This document shows, in pieces, positions 15,580 through 25,851 of a DNA stretch of 64,000 nt (its first letter is position 1; every line of letters starts with the position of its first letter). The position numbers and the translations under genes were made by a program. The DNA lies in contig NZ_CP162023.1 in NCBI RefSeq assembly GCF_041320275.1, positions 1,860,001 through 1,924,000 on the forward strand. The letters run 5' to 3'. Below the pieces are notes generated by a model. It saw only the letters and a program-made list of their open reading frames with translations. It did not search any database and was not told the origin of the DNA. Origin of the DNA: Mumia sp. Pv4-285 (GTDB taxonomy: Bacteria > Actinomycetota > Actinomycetes > Propionibacteriales > Nocardioidaceae).

Positions 15580-17892
15580 CTACTCCTGCAGTGTGAGCAC
15601 CTCGTCGTCGTGCGCCGCGGTCCGGCGCTCGACCGGCACCAGCACCGACCGCGGCATTACCCGCGCCACGATCCGACCACGGCGCGAGACGCTGGCGGAC
15701 ATCGCCGCGCTCAGCGTGTCGACCGCGCTCGACAGGTCCTCCGGCTCGAAGGCCGGGGCGTAGCGCGAGAGCTCGACCGCGCCGACCAGGGTGTCGAGGG
15801 CGTCGAGCGCTGTGGTGTCGTCGCCGAGGCGCGCTCGCAGCGGCGCCGTCGCCGACCGTGGCGACGCGCCCTCCGTCCAGCCGATCCCGAAGTCCGCGGC
15901 GGTGTCGCGAACCTCGGCCCACGCGTCCTCGACGGCATCGGCGGGTTCGTCGTGCGGTGCGCTGCGGCGGCGACGGCGTACTCCTCGGATCGCGCTCGGG
16001 ACGACGAGCCCGATGAGGACCAGTCCCGCGAGGACGAGAGCGATGGGCCGCCACGACGTCGTGCTCCCCGTCTCGTCGGCCGAGCCGGTCGCATCGTCAC
16101 GCGCCGCGGCGCCCGACGGGGACTCAGTCGCGCGGGTGGTGGGGACCGCCGAGGGGAGGGGGACGGCCTGCTCCTCGACCGAGCCCTCGGCGAACTGCGG
16201 TGGTGTGTACCCCCGTCCGCCCGGGGTCGGCTCGAAGCCCACCCACCCGATGCCAGCGAAGTAGAGCTCCGGCCAGGCGTGCATGTCAGTCCCTCTGAAC
16301 TGCCACGACCTCGGGGCGCGCCCCGGCTCGCCGGACAGGAAGCCGATCGACACCCGGGACGGGATGCCGAGCGAGCGCGCCATCATCGCCATCGCGGTCG
16401 CGAACTGCTCGCAGTAGCCGATGCGCTCGTCGGTCAGGAAACGCTCGATGGTCTCCATGCCGGAGCCGGAGCCCGCCTCGAGGGAGTACTCGAACCCGCC
16501 GTCACGGCGGAACCACCGCTGGAGCGCCTCGGCCCGGTCGAAGTCGTTGCTCGTCCCGGCAGTGACCTCCTCGGCGCGCTCCTGGACGACGTCGGGGGTC
16601 TCCGGCGGAAGTTCGACGAACGACGACATCGTGAGCGTCGACGCCGGGGCGATGCGCAGCTCGCTCTCGGTGGGCCTCGCGAGCAGCGAGTCGAACCCGT
16701 AGGTCTCCCCGGCGAACGAGCCGATGCTCTCGGACCGGGTGATGTCGAGCATGCTCCGGTTGACCTCCACGCCCTCGGGGTCCTCGAGACGGACCGCTGT
16801 CGGGGCGTAGATGTGGGGGAGCCACAGGGTGTCGAAGCCGGGCGCCACCGCCGCCGCGTACCGGAGCGTGCTGGTCTGCACGCCCGGGTTCAGGCCGGGG
16901 ATCGCGGGGAGCTCGTCGGTGAGCTGCTGACCGGCCCCGACGCGGTCGCCGAGCGACCAGCCGCGCTGGCCCACCGTCTGCAGGGACGCCATGCGAAGGT
17001 AGCGCGGCCGTGGCGACCCGGGCTCGGCCTGAACCGTGAGCATCACGTCGTTGCTCTGACCGCGGAGGTTGCGCCGCATGTCGAGGATCGGGTTCGCGAG
17101 GCCGTTGCCGTTGCCGGTGCCGCTCCCGTCACCGCCACCGGAGAACAGGTCCTGCGAGGCTGCCGGCGCGAGCAGCGGGACGACGAGGGCGACGGCGATC
17201 GCGCCACCGGCGATGCCGACGGCCGGGACGGCGCCGCGGAGGTGCGCTGCCGCGGTGTCGATCGGGTCGGCGCGCCCCACCCCGACGCCGGGCACCCGGG
17301 GACCCCAGGACCGTGCCTCGTCCCCGCGGGTCACCGCCAGCAGACCGGCGTACGCAGCGGCCCCGATCACGAAGACGCCCGGCGAGACGTCGCCGGCCAG
17401 GAGGGTGGCCGGGATCATCATGACGGCGAGCAGGACCAGTCCGAGGGCCGGCGTCCAGCGGAGCTCGGTGGCGAGGACGTCGATCGCCAGGGCCAGCACG
17501 ACCACGAGCGTGGCGAGCGTGGCCGTGAGGGCACCCAGGTCGGGCACCGGCGCCGCATAGCGCTGCGCGTGGTCGTACGTCGCCGCGGCGACCGCCTGCG
17601 CCCGCTCCAGGGTCGCGGGAGTCGGAACCACGCCGAAGATGCCCGTCGCACCGCCGTACGAGGCCGTCAGCCAGCCGACCGCCACGACGCCTTCGAGGGT
17701 CATCACGATCGTGCGCGTGGCCTGGGCGGCGCGCGCCACCGCCCCGGTGACGAGGACGACCGCGGCGCCCAGGGCGCCTTCGCGCAGGAAGTCGGGTTCG
17801 AGGGCCAGCGGGGCGTAGGTGGCCCCGACGGCGACCGCCAGCAGCCAGACCCAGGTCGCCACCCAGAACGGGTGCAGCATGCGGGCGTTCAT
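15580..17892 (-). CDS. TgpA-like transglutaminase-domain membrane protein
   Basis: 770-residue protein. The N-terminal part has about six transmembrane helices (to about residue 230); a large extracytoplasmic region follows with a transglutaminase-like core (about 450-560) including GYCEQFATAMAMMARSLGIPSRV (catalytic Cys) and DMHAWPELYFAGIGWVGFEPTPG (His/Asp). A further helix near 610 and a cytoplasmic tail with DUF4129-like sequence close it. The ATG at 17892 overlaps the DUF58 stop by 4 nt. MoxR-DUF58-TgpA operons are widespread; the biochemical role is unknown, but an envelope function is likely. Confidence 0.9.
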   Translation of the reverse strand: MNARMLHPFWVATWVWLLAVAVGATYAPLALEPDFLREGALGAAVVLVTGAVARAAQATRTIVMTLEGVVAVGWLTASYGGATGIFGVVPTPATLERAQAVAAATYDHAQRYAAPVPDLGALTATLATLVVVLALAIDVLATELRWTPALGLVLLAVMMIPATLLAGDVSPGVFVIGAAAYAGLLAVTRGDEARSWGPRVPGVGVGRADPIDTAAAHLRGAVPAVGIAGGAIAVALVVPLLAPAASQDLFSGGGDGSGTGNGNGLANPILDMRRNLRGQSNDVMLTVQAEPGSPRPRYLRMASLQTVGQRGWSLGDRVGAGQQLTDELPAIPGLNPGVQTSTLRYAAAVAPGFDTLWLPHIYAPTAVRLEDPEGVEVNRSMLDITRSESIGSFAGETYGFDSLLARPTESELRIAPASTLTMSSFVELPPETPDVVQERAEEVTAGTSNDFDRAEALQRWFRRDGGFEYSLEAGSGSGMETIERFLTDERIGYCEQFATAMAMMARSLGIPSRVSIGFLSGEPGRAPRSWQFRGTDMHAWPELYFAGIGWVGFEPTPGGRGYTPPQFAEGSVEEQAVPLPSAVPTTRATESPSGAAARDDATGSADETGSTTSWRPIALVLAGLVLIGLVVPSAIRGVRRRRRSAPHDEPADAVEDAWAEVRDTAADFGIGWTEGASPRSATAPLRARLGDDTTALDALDTLVGAVELSRYAPAFEPEDLSSAVDTLSAAMSASVSRRGRIVARVMPRSVLVPVERRTAAHDDEVLTLQE

Positions 17893-19127
17893 CCGACCGC
17901 ATCCTTCGTCGACTGCAGGGCGAGCGCCTGCCACGCCTCGCTGATCGTGTCGCCACCACCGACGGCGACGGCCCCCCAGCCGCGTGCCCGGGCGGACGTG
18001 GCCAGGTCCAGGGCACCACCGGAGCCGCCGTGCTCACCGTGCAACCAGTGGTCGCTGTCGAGCACGACCGCCAGCCGCCGCCCGGCGGTCGTCGAGCACA
18101 GGTCGACCTGGTCGAGGCTCTCCGGGTCGGAACCGCTCACCAGCGCGACGACGATCCCGCGGGAGGTGAGGACGTCGGCGGGTACGTGTCCGCTGGTCCG
18201 GCGGATCGAGGGGCCGACGGCGGCGAGCTCGTCGAGGATCAGGCCGAGCGAGTCCGGGGCCGAGTCGTGCGAGTCGGTCACGTCGGTGACGAGGCGGACG
18301 TCGAGACCGTTGCCGGCGAAGTGCGCCGCGACCGAGGCAGCGGCCGACACGGCCCACTCGAAGGTGCCGTCGGCGCCGCGGCGGTGGACGTCGCGGCGCG
18401 TGTCGAGGTAGATCGTCACGTCGGCGTGGCGGCCCTCCTCCTCGCGGCGGACCATGAGCTCGCCGGTGCGGGCGGTGGTGCGCCAGTGGATGCGGCGGAG
18501 GTCGTCACCCACGCGGTACTCGCGCACCGACGTGTCGTCGGCGCGTCCGGTGGACCCCAGACGGACCCGGTGCTCGCCCGCCGCGCTCCCGACGCCGCCG
18601 GCCCAGAGGCGGCCGAGCCGGTGGACGGTGGGCGTGACGACGAGCGGAGTCGTCGTGTGGAACGTCTTGCGGACCGAGAGGAACCCGAAGGGGTCGCCGA
18701 TCCGGACCGCGAGCGGGCCCAGCGCGTAGATCCCGCGACGTCGTGCGGTCAGGCGGTAGCGGGCCGCACTGCGCCAGCGTCGTCCGCTGGCCTCGACGGC
18801 GAAGCGGCGCCCGCCGCCGAGAGCGTCCGGGAGCTGGTCCTCCAGCAGGAGCGTGCCGCCGCTGCCGCGACCGCCGCCGGTGACCTCGAGCGACACCTCG
18901 ACCTCGCCGCCGGCTGACGTCCGCGTCGGCGAGACGGTGCGGGTGGTGCCGACCTGGCTGCGACCGTGCGCGACCACGAGCACGGACAGGAGGGGGAGCG
19001 CCAGCGCGAGGGCCCCCAGCCGGACGAGGATGTCGAGCCCGAGGAACACGCCGCCGAGACCCACCGTGGCCCCACCGGCGAGGAATCCCCGTCCTCGCGT
19101 GGTCAGGGAGCCCAGGGTGCCGCGCAC
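17889..19127 (-). CDS. DUF58 domain protein
   Basis: 412-residue protein with two N-terminal transmembrane helices (about 12-55) and a C-terminal DUF58/vWA-like domain. The family core is REYRVGDDLRRIHWRTTARTGELMVRREEE, and VTIYLDTR opens the vWA-like fold. Middle operon gene: the moxR stop precedes its GTG by one base and its stop overlaps the TgpA start. Partner of MoxR-type ATPases in assembling or activating an unknown complex at the membrane. Confidence 0.9.
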   Translation of the reverse strand: MRGTLGSLTTRGRGFLAGGATVGLGGVFLGLDILVRLGALALALPLLSVLVVAHGRSQVGTTRTVSPTRTSAGGEVEVSLEVTGGGRGSGGTLLLEDQLPDALGGGRRFAVEASGRRWRSAARYRLTARRRGIYALGPLAVRIGDPFGFLSVRKTFHTTTPLVVTPTVHRLGRLWAGGVGSAAGEHRVRLGSTGRADDTSVREYRVGDDLRRIHWRTTARTGELMVRREEEGRHADVTIYLDTRRDVHRRGADGTFEWAVSAAASVAAHFAGNGLDVRLVTDVTDSHDSAPDSLGLILDELAAVGPSIRRTSGHVPADVLTSRGIVVALVSGSDPESLDQVDLCSTTAGRRLAVVLDSDHWLHGEHGGSGGALDLATSARARGWGAVAVGGGDTISEAWQALALQSTKDAVG

Positions 19128-19128
19128 G

Positions 19129-20124
<996 letters not shown>

Positions 20125-20186
20125 GGATACCTCCTGCAGGTCCAGCACATCGATGGGCGCGGGCCTCGAACGCCCCGTGGATGCCG

Positions 20187-20192
20187 AGACTA
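20187..20192 (-). promoter_or_regulatory. Candidate -10 box of moxR operon
   Basis: TAGTCT on the minus strand about 62 nt before the moxR start. No convincing -35. Confidence 0.4.
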
Positions 20193-20241
20193 CCCAGCAC
20201 TCCCAACGGGTGCCCCGGATCCGGGGGAGGGATGCACCAGC

Positions 20242-20259
20242 GCCCCACCCACGCTCCAC
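20242..20259 (-). promoter_or_regulatory. Two inverted GTGGNGC boxes upstream of moxR
   Basis: GCCCCAC (20242-20248) and GCTCCAC (20253-20259) are reverse complements of the boxes in front of mraZ, spaced 11 bp. They sit about 50-70 bp upstream of the candidate moxR -10. They may be MraZ sites facing the divergent operon; chance in GC-rich DNA is not excluded. Confidence 0.35.
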
Positions 20260-20327
20260 TCTTCACCATCGGAGCCCCTCGGGCGAGACGAATGCCTGAG
20301 AACACGGGGACCGCGGCCGGTCGGGCG

Positions 20328-20427
20328 GTGGAGCGCACATCGCCCAGGTGGGGCGCTGGGTGGCGCGCGGTGGGGCGATTCGGCTTGACGGTGGGGGCGA
20401 GTGGAGTACAGTGGCGCAAAGTGGAGC
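20328..20427 (+). promoter_or_regulatory. Array of eight MraZ-type boxes (GTGGNG)
   Basis: GTGGNG starts at 20328, 20348, 20360, 20370, 20391, 20401, 20411 and 20421. The last four are spaced exactly 10 bp, and the earlier ones are nearly in the same helical phase. MraZ is known to bind short direct repeats of 10-bp period at its own promoter. The last four cover the spacer, -10 and start point, so repression is expected. Confidence 0.8.
20385..20412 (+). promoter_or_regulatory. mraZ (dcw) promoter
   Basis: -35 TTGACG (20385-20390) and -10 TACAGT (20407-20412) with a 16-bp spacer; transcription should begin near 20419. Boxes of the MraZ array at 20391, 20401, 20411 and 20421 overlap it. Confidence 0.75.
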
Positions 20428-20488
20428 AACCCACGGAGAACGTCGGCATCGGGGGCCGGCGGCGTGAGACGGGGGAGGTTGACGTGCA

Positions 20489-20920
20489 ATGTTCTTCGGC
20501 ACGTACACCCCTCGCCTCGACGACAAGGGTCGGCTCTTCCTCCCCGCCAAGTTCCGCGACCGACTCACGGAGGGCCTCGTGCTGACGAAGGGGCAGGACC
20601 GCTGCATCTACGTCTGGCCGCAGGCGAGCTTCGAGGAGTTCAGCGACCGGATCAGCAAGACGCCCTTCACCAACAAGGCAACCCGCGACTTCGTCCGTGT
20701 CCTCTTCTCGGGGGCCTCGGACGAGGTGCCCGACAAGCAGGGACGCATCACCGTCCCCGGGCCGCTGCGCGAGTACGCACGGCTGGACCGCGACTGCGTC
20801 GTCGTCGGGGCCATGGAGCGGGTCGAGATCTGGGACGCGACCCGCTGGTCGGAGTACTCCGACCAGCAGGAGGAGAGCTTCGCCACCTTGTCGGAAGAGG
20901 TGATCGAAGGACTGCTCTGA
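20489..20920 (+). CDS. mraZ: Transcriptional regulator MraZ
   Basis: 143-residue protein with two AbrB/SpoVT-like MraZ repeats: [24 protein letters not shown] at the start and [20 protein letters not shown] in the second half, each containing the DxxGR signature. It forms a ring-like oligomer that binds direct repeats and controls the division and cell-wall cluster it heads. ATG at 20489 follows GGGGGAGG by 10 nt. First gene of the dcw cluster; 214 bp of structured leader separate it from rsmH. Confidence 0.97.
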   Translation: MFFGTYTPRLDDKGRLFLPAKFRDRLTEGLVLTKGQDRCIYVWPQASFEEFSDRISKTPFTNKATRDFVRVLFSGASDEVPDKQGRITVPGPLREYARLDRDCVVVGAMERVEIWDATRWSEYSDQQEESFATLSEEVIEGLL

Positions 20921-20942
20921 GGCTCGTCCGTCGAGGCCTCTG

Positions 20943-21058
20943 GGCCGCTTGCTCCACCTCCTGGCTCCACTTCCCCGGTGCCAGAAGGTGACTTCCCAGG
21001 GCAAGCGGCCAGGGACCTGGCCGGACGAACCAGGCGATCGGCCCCGCACGGGTAGCGG
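20943..21058 (+). ncRNA. Structured leader between mraZ and rsmH (mraW RNA-like motif)
   Basis: An outer stem (20943-20952 with 21001-21010, ten perfect pairs) encloses an inner stem (20955-20965 with 20980-20990, one mismatch) whose 14-nt loop contains ACTTCCCC; ACTTCCCA recurs in the 3' internal strand. Two more hairpins follow: CCTGG/CCAGG (about 21016-21033) and CCCGC/GCGGG (about 21043-21058). Position and clade match the mraW RNA motif described upstream of mraW genes in Actinobacteria. The match to that family is from memory of its location, not from a covariance search. Confidence 0.6.
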
Positions 21059-21134
21059 GACGAGGCGCAACACACGCTGAACCACACAGAACGAGGGGTC
21101 GAGATGGTGGTCGGACGTCCCGGGGCCGGGACGC

Positions 21135-22085
21135 ATGGGTGAGTCGAAGCACGTACCGGTGCTCCTGGAGCGGACGGTCGAGCTCCTCGCGCCCGCCCTG
21201 GCCGACAGCGACGCGGTCCTGGTCGACGCGACGCTCGGCCTGGGCGGGCACTCGGAGGCGGTACTGAGCCGCTTCGAGGGGGTCCATGTCATCGGGATCG
21301 ACCGTGATCCGGAGGCGCTGCGCCGGTCTCGCGAGCGTCTCGCGGCGTACGAGGGACGTGTCACGTTCTTCGAGGGCGTGTACGACGAGCTTCCCGAGGC
21401 GATCGCCTCGGCCGGGCGGTCCCACGTCGACGGCGTGCTGTTCGACCTCGGGGTCTCGTCCATGCAGCTCGACGTCGACGAGCGCGGGTTCTCCTACGCA
21501 CGGCCCGCCCCGCTCGACATGCGGATGGGCCGCGAAGGCCCGACGGCGGCGGAGATCCTCGCGACGTACGAACGCGACGACCTCGTGCGCATCCTCCGGA
21601 CGTACGGGGAGGAGAAGCACGCGGGCCGCATCGCCGACGCGGTCGTACGGCGGCGGGCCGAGGCGCCGCTGCGGACCAGCGACGAGCTCGTCGCCCTCGT
21701 CCGCGAGGCGCTTCCGGCAGCGGCGATGAGGACCGGCGGCAACCCCGCGAAGCGGACGTTCCAGGCACTGCGGATCGAGGTGAACGACGAGCTCGGCGTG
21801 CTCCGCCGCGCGATCCCCGCGGCGCTCGATGCGGTCCGGGTCGGCGGTCGCGTCGTCTCGATGGCCTACCACTCGCTGGAGGACCGCATCGTCAAGCAGG
21901 CGTTCGCCGGTGTCACGACCGTCGACGTCCCGCCCGGTCTGCCCGTCGTCCCCGAGTCGATGCAGCCCCGGTTCCGGCTGGTGACCCGCGGAGCGGAGAC
22001 CGCGTCGGAGCAGGAGATCGAGGAGAACCCCCGAGCGAAGCCGGTCCGGCTCCGCGTCGTCGAGCGTGTGAAGGAGGCACGATGA
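21135..22085 (+). CDS. rsmH: 16S rRNA (cytosine-1402-N4)-methyltransferase
   Basis: 316-residue SAM-dependent MraW/RsmH. Motifs: N-terminal [16 protein letters not shown]-binding [14 protein letters not shown] and [51 protein letters not shown], and [15 protein letters not shown]. It methylates the ribosomal P site. The ATG at 21135 lacks a clear Shine-Dalgarno; the long structured leader may control access. Its stop overlaps ftsL by 4 nt. Confidence 0.97.
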   Translation: MGESKHVPVLLERTVELLAPALADSDAVLVDATLGLGGHSEAVLSRFEGVHVIGIDRDPEALRRSRERLAAYEGRVTFFEGVYDELPEAIASAGRSHVDGVLFDLGVSSMQLDVDERGFSYARPAPLDMRMGREGPTAAEILATYERDDLVRILRTYGEEKHAGRIADAVVRRRAEAPLRTSDELVALVREALPAAAMRTGGNPAKRTFQALRIEVNDELGVLRRAIPAALDAVRVGGRVVSMAYHSLEDRIVKQAFAGVTTVDVPPGLPVVPESMQPRFRLVTRGAETASEQEIEENPRAKPVRLRVVERVKEAR

Positions 22086-22537
22086 GCGTCGCCCACGGCA
22101 CACCACGTCGAGCGCCCGGACGGCCGCAGCCGTCGACGCGAAGCCCGCTGCGGGCCGTTCCCGCACGCCGTCCGCAGACGCCGCGGGCGCCCTTCGTCCT
22201 GCTCGTCGTCGCCCTCCTGGCCAGCGGCCTCATCGGCCTCCTCCTCCTCAACACCTCGATGCAGAACGGCGCGTTCCAGCTCGCCGAGCTGGAGAAGAGG
22301 GCCGAGGAGCTCCAGAGCCGTCACGCCGAGCTCACGCTCGAGGTCGAGCAGCGTTCCACTCCTGAGTCGGTCGCCGAGAAGGCAGCCGCTCTCGGGATGG
22401 TGCCGAACACGAACCCGGCGTTCCTGCAGCTGCCCGACGGCAAGATCGTCGGCGACCCCGAGCCCGCCAGCCGCGCCAGCGAGGCGGTGTCGGGAGTCGA
22501 CGGACCGTCGCCGGTCACCGTGGGAGACCGCCAGTGA
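22082..22537 (+). CDS. ftsL: FtsL-like septum protein
   Basis: 151-residue bitopic protein: basic, Pro/Arg-rich cytoplasmic tail (1-36), one transmembrane helix (about 37-57), then a heptad-like coiled coil ([24 protein letters not shown]) and a polar C-terminus. Size and position (between rsmH and ftsI) match FtsL of the divisome, which forms FtsQLB and scaffolds FtsW/FtsI. Sequence conservation of FtsL is low, so the call rests on topology and synteny. ATGA overlap with rsmH, GTGA overlap with ftsI. Confidence 0.85.
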   Translation: MSVAHGTPRRAPGRPQPSTRSPLRAVPARRPQTPRAPFVLLVVALLASGLIGLLLLNTSMQNGAFQLAELEKRAEELQSRHAELTLEVEQRSTPESVAEKAAALGMVPNTNPAFLQLPDGKIVGDPEPASRASEAVSGVDGPSPVTVGDRQ

Positions 22538-24270
22538 GCGCGCACCGCAACCGGGCGAGGTTCTGCTTCGTCGTGGTCGCGACGCTCCTGCTGGTCTTCG
22601 CCGGCCGGCTGATCCAGATCCAGGGTGTCGACCCCAACGCGTACGCGGCGAAGGCGCGCGCGGCGTCGACCGAGATGGCGGTGCTGCACGCCGACCGCGG
22701 CCAGATCCTCGACCGCGACGGTGAGCCGTTGGCCACGTCCATGGACGCCCGCGCGATCATCGCCAACCCCGTGCAGACGGCGGACGACGCCCCGGCCATC
22801 GCCCGGGTCCTCGCCGCCGACCTCGACGTCGACTACTTCGACGCGGTCGAGAAGCTGCGCCGCGAGGACACGCAGTTCGTCTACGTCGCGCGGCAGGTGC
22901 CGTCGTACCAGGCCGACCGGGTGCTGGCGAAGCTCTCCGACGCCGGCATCAGCACCGGCGTGTCCACCGAGCGCGACGTCGTCCGCACCTACCCGGGCGG
23001 CACGCTCGGCGCGACGCTGATCGGTCTTGTCTCGGGCGAGACCGGCAAGGGCACCAGCGGGCTCGAGGGCGCGTTCGACGACGAGCTCACCGGCGTCGAC
23101 GGCGAGGCGTCCTACGGGGCGACGAGCAAGGGGGTACGGATCCCGCTCGCGCGCCAGACGACCAAGGAGCCCGTCCCCGGCGCCGACGTCGTCACGACGA
23201 TCGACCGGGACCTCCAGTGGTACGCCGACAAGCGGCTGGCCGCAGCGGTCCGCAAGAGCCGGTCCGACTGGGGGATCGCGGTGACGGTCGACCTCCAGAC
23301 GATGCAGGTCCTCCAGCTGTCGCAGCTGCCGACCTTCGACGCCGAGGACCGCTCGACGGTCACCGCGGCCGCCATGAACAACCGTGCCGTGCAGAACGTG
23401 TACGAGCCGGGGTCGGTCCAGAAGGTCGTGACGATGGCGGCGCTCGCCGACGCGGGTCTGGCGACGCCGAGCACCCGGGTGAAGGTGCCGAAGGAGCTGA
23501 CGCTCGACGGCTTCACGATCAGCGACTGGTGGGACCACGGCCGGCTCCGGCTGACGGCCGCCGGCGTCATCGCCAAGTCGTCGAACCTCGGCACGATCGC
23601 TCTGGCCCAGCAGATGGACGACGACACCTTCCACGACTACCTGTCGAAGTTCGGGTTCGGTCAGCAGACCGGGGTCGGCCTGTCGTCGGAGTCGCGAGGC
23701 ATCCTCAGCCCGGCGGACCGCTGGTCGGCCGCTCAGAAGGCGACGATCTCCTTCGGGCAGGGCATCTCGGTCACCGCGATGCAGGAGGTCGCCGCCGTCG
23801 CCGCGATCGCGAACGGTGGCCGCTACGAGGCTCCGCGCCTGGTCACGGAGGTGCGTGAGGCCGACGGCACCACGAAGCAGATCGAGCCGGCCGCGTCCCG
23901 TGAGGTCGTCTCCCGCGAAGCGGCGAGCATGGTCACCACGACGATGGAGGCGGTGACGAGCGGCGAAGGGTCGGCGGCAGCGGTCGAGATCCCCGGCTAC
24001 CGCATCGCCGGCAAGACGGGGACCGCCTGGCGGGTCAACCCCGACACCGGACGCTACGTGCGCGGCGAGAACACCGTCTCGTTCATCGGGTTCGCCCCTG
24101 CCGACAAGCCGCGGTTCCTGACGTACGTGGTGCTGGACAACCCCCGTGGCGGCGGCTCGGGCAGCGGGACGGCGGGGCCGGTGTTCCGCGACATCATGCA
24201 GCAGTCGCTGCAGCGCTACGGCATCGCGCCGAGCGGGTCGCGTGCGCCCAGGACCCCGCTCGAGTGGTGA
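22534..24270 (+). CDS. ftsI: Septal peptidoglycan transpeptidase (class B PBP3)
   Basis: 578-residue penicillin-binding protein with one N-terminal transmembrane helix (about 9-30), a dimerisation/pedestal domain (LHADRGQILDRDGEPLATS) and a C-terminal transpeptidase domain with Ser294-VQK (acyl site), SSN at 349-351 and KTG in IAGKTGTAW. It cross-links septal peptidoglycan with FtsW. No PASTA domain follows. GTG start in a 4-nt overlap with ftsL. Confidence 0.96.
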   Translation: MSAHRNRARFCFVVVATLLLVFAGRLIQIQGVDPNAYAAKARAASTEMAVLHADRGQILDRDGEPLATSMDARAIIANPVQTADDAPAIARVLAADLDVDYFDAVEKLRREDTQFVYVARQVPSYQADRVLAKLSDAGISTGVSTERDVVRTYPGGTLGATLIGLVSGETGKGTSGLEGAFDDELTGVDGEASYGATSKGVRIPLARQTTKEPVPGADVVTTIDRDLQWYADKRLAAAVRKSRSDWGIAVTVDLQTMQVLQLSQLPTFDAEDRSTVTAAAMNNRAVQNVYEPGSVQKVVTMAALADAGLATPSTRVKVPKELTLDGFTISDWWDHGRLRLTAAGVIAKSSNLGTIALAQQMDDDTFHDYLSKFGFGQQTGVGLSSESRGILSPADRWSAAQKATISFGQGISVTAMQEVAAVAAIANGGRYEAPRLVTEVREADGTTKQIEPAASREVVSREAASMVTTTMEAVTSGEGSAAAVEIPGYRIAGKTGTAWRVNPDTGRYVRGENTVSFIGFAPADKPRFLTYVVLDNPRGGGSGSGTAGPVFRDIMQQSLQRYGIAPSGSRAPRTPLEW

Positions 24271-24277
24271 GTGTCGA

Positions 24278-24283
24278 TACGCT
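24278..24283 (+). promoter_or_regulatory. Possible leaderless -10 box before murE
   Basis: TACGCT lies 8 nt before ATG 24292, just after the ftsI stop; spacing is 1 nt longer than at the other leaderless sites. Confidence 0.3.
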
Positions 24284-24291
24284 CGGCTGCG

Positions 24292-25851
24292 ATGTCTGCT
24301 GACCCGCTCCACCCCCTCGACACCCGGCCCTCGTCGGTCGTCCCCGTCGACCTCGCCGCGCTCGCCTCTGCTGTCGACGCCGCCGTCGTCGGTCCTGACG
24401 AGCCGGCGGCGGTGACCGGGGTCACGCTCTCGTCGTCCGACGTACGCGCCGGCGACCTGTACGCGGCGCTGCCGGGGACGCGCACCCACGGCGCACGCTT
24501 CGTGGCCGACGCCGCGCAACGGGGCGCGGTCGCGGTCCTCACGGACGCAGCCGGCGCCGACCTCGCCGCCGCAGCACGGACGCACCTTCCCGTGCTGGTC
24601 GTCGCCGATCCCCGTGCCGTCCTCGGTCAGCTGGCCTCCCAGGTGTACGCCGCGCCCGCGGCCGGGCTCACGACGATCGGCATCACCGGCACCCAGGGCA
24701 AGACGACCAGCTCCTACCTCGCGGCGGCGGCGCTGCGCGCCTGCGGCGACCGGGTGGGGGCGATCGGCACGACCGGGGCGTTCCTCGACGGGCAGCCGCT
24801 CACCTCGGCGCTGACGACGCCGGAGGCACCGGCGCTGCACGCGCTGTTCGGCGTGATGCGCGACCACCGCGCCGACGCCGTCGTGATGGAGGTCTCCAGC
24901 CACGCCCTCACGCTGCACCGGGTCGACGGTGTTGTGTACGACGTGGCGGTGTTCCTCAACCTCGGCCGTGACCACCTCGACTTCCACGCCGACGTCGAGG
25001 ACTACTTCGCCGCGAAGGCGTCGCTGTTCACCCCTGAGCGGTCGACCCGGGCCGTGGTCGACATCGACGACCCGTACGGCCGTCGGCTCGCGTCGTCGGT
25101 GACGATCCCGGTGACGACCGTCTCGCTCGAGGGACGCGAGGAGGCCGACTGGCGCGTCGTCGCCGTCGACTCGACCGCGTCGGGCTCGACCGCGCGCGTG
25201 GTCGGCCCGGACGATACGGAGCACACCCTGGTCGTCGGGCTGCCGGGGCGTTTCAACGTGGCCAACGCGCTCGCCGTCCTCGCGGCCGTGACCGCGACGG
25301 GCCGCGCGGCCGAGGACGCCCTCGCGGGCATCGCCGCCTGCACGTCGGTGCCGGGCCGGATGGAGCAGGTCGACGCCGGGCAGGACTTCACGGCGATCGT
25401 CGACTACGCCCACAAGCCGGATGCGCTCCGGGCCGTTCTGGCGTCGCTGCGGGGCCTCTCGTCCGGGCGTCTCGTGGTCGTCATCGGCGCCGGCGGAGAC
25501 CGGGACCCCGGCAAACGCCCGCTGATGGGCGCGGCGGCAGCCGAGCTCGCCGACGTGGTCGTCGTCACCGACGACAACCCGCGCACGGAGGACCCGGCCC
25601 TGGTTCGCGCCGAGATCCTCGCCGGCGCGCAGTCCGCGATGGCCGGCGGCGCCACCGCGGAGCTCGTCGAGATCGGCGACCGCCGCGCAGCCATCGCGCA
25701 CGCGATCGGCACAGCGGGCCACGGCGACGTCGTGGTCGTCGCCGGCAAGGGGCACGAGCGGGGCCAGGTCGTGGGCGACGTCGTGCACCCGTTCGACGAC
25801 CGCGAGGTGCTGGTCGAGCTGGTGACCGCCGCCCGGGGGGCCGGGTCGTGA
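24292..25851 (+). CDS. murE: UDP-MurNAc-tripeptide synthetase MurE
   Basis: 519-residue Mur ligase adding the third stem-peptide residue. ATP loop GITGTQGKTTSSYL, central EVSSHALTLHRVDG, and the C-terminal VVTDDNPRTEDP. The DNPR motif is characteristic of diaminopimelate-adding MurE, so DAP rather than lysine is expected; LL- versus meso-DAP cannot be told. A GTG at 24271, directly after the ftsI stop, would add seven residues; ATG 24292 is preferred because MSADPLHP begins there and a -10-like box lies upstream. GTGA overlap with murF. Confidence 0.95.
   Translation: MSADPLHPLDTRPSSVVPVDLAALASAVDAAVVGPDEPAAVTGVTLSSSDVRAGDLYAALPGTRTHGARFVADAAQRGAVAVLTDAAGADLAAAARTHLPVLVVADPRAVLGQLASQVYAAPAAGLTTIGITGTQGKTTSSYLAAAALRACGDRVGAIGTTGAFLDGQPLTSALTTPEAPALHALFGVMRDHRADAVVMEVSSHALTLHRVDGVVYDVAVFLNLGRDHLDFHADVEDYFAAKASLFTPERSTRAVVDIDDPYGRRLASSVTIPVTTVSLEGREEADWRVVAVDSTASGSTARVVGPDDTEHTLVVGLPGRFNVANALAVLAAVTATGRAAEDALAGIAACTSVPGRMEQVDAGQDFTAIVDYAHKPDALRAVLASLRGLSSGRLVVVIGAGGDRDPGKRPLMGAAAAELADVVVVTDDNPRTEDPALVRAEILAGAQSAMAGGATAELVEIGDRRAAIAHAIGTAGHGDVVVVAGKGHERGQVVGDVVHPFDDREVLVELVTAARGAGS

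Noticed and set aside
20473-20488. TTGACG just before mraZ as a second promoter
   Set aside because: It lies between the Shine-Dalgarno and the ATG at 20489, too close to the start to act as a -35.
20951-20970. Two GCTCCAC copies in the mraZ-rsmH leader as extra MraZ sites
   Set aside because: They are spaced 13 bp, out of phase, and are accounted for by the RNA stem and loop.
22321-25788. 1155-codon open frame on the minus strand
   Set aside because: It lies antisense to ftsI and murE, is composed of repetitive Arg/Asp/Val/His-rich sequence typical of the complement of GC-rich genes, and has no recognisable domain.
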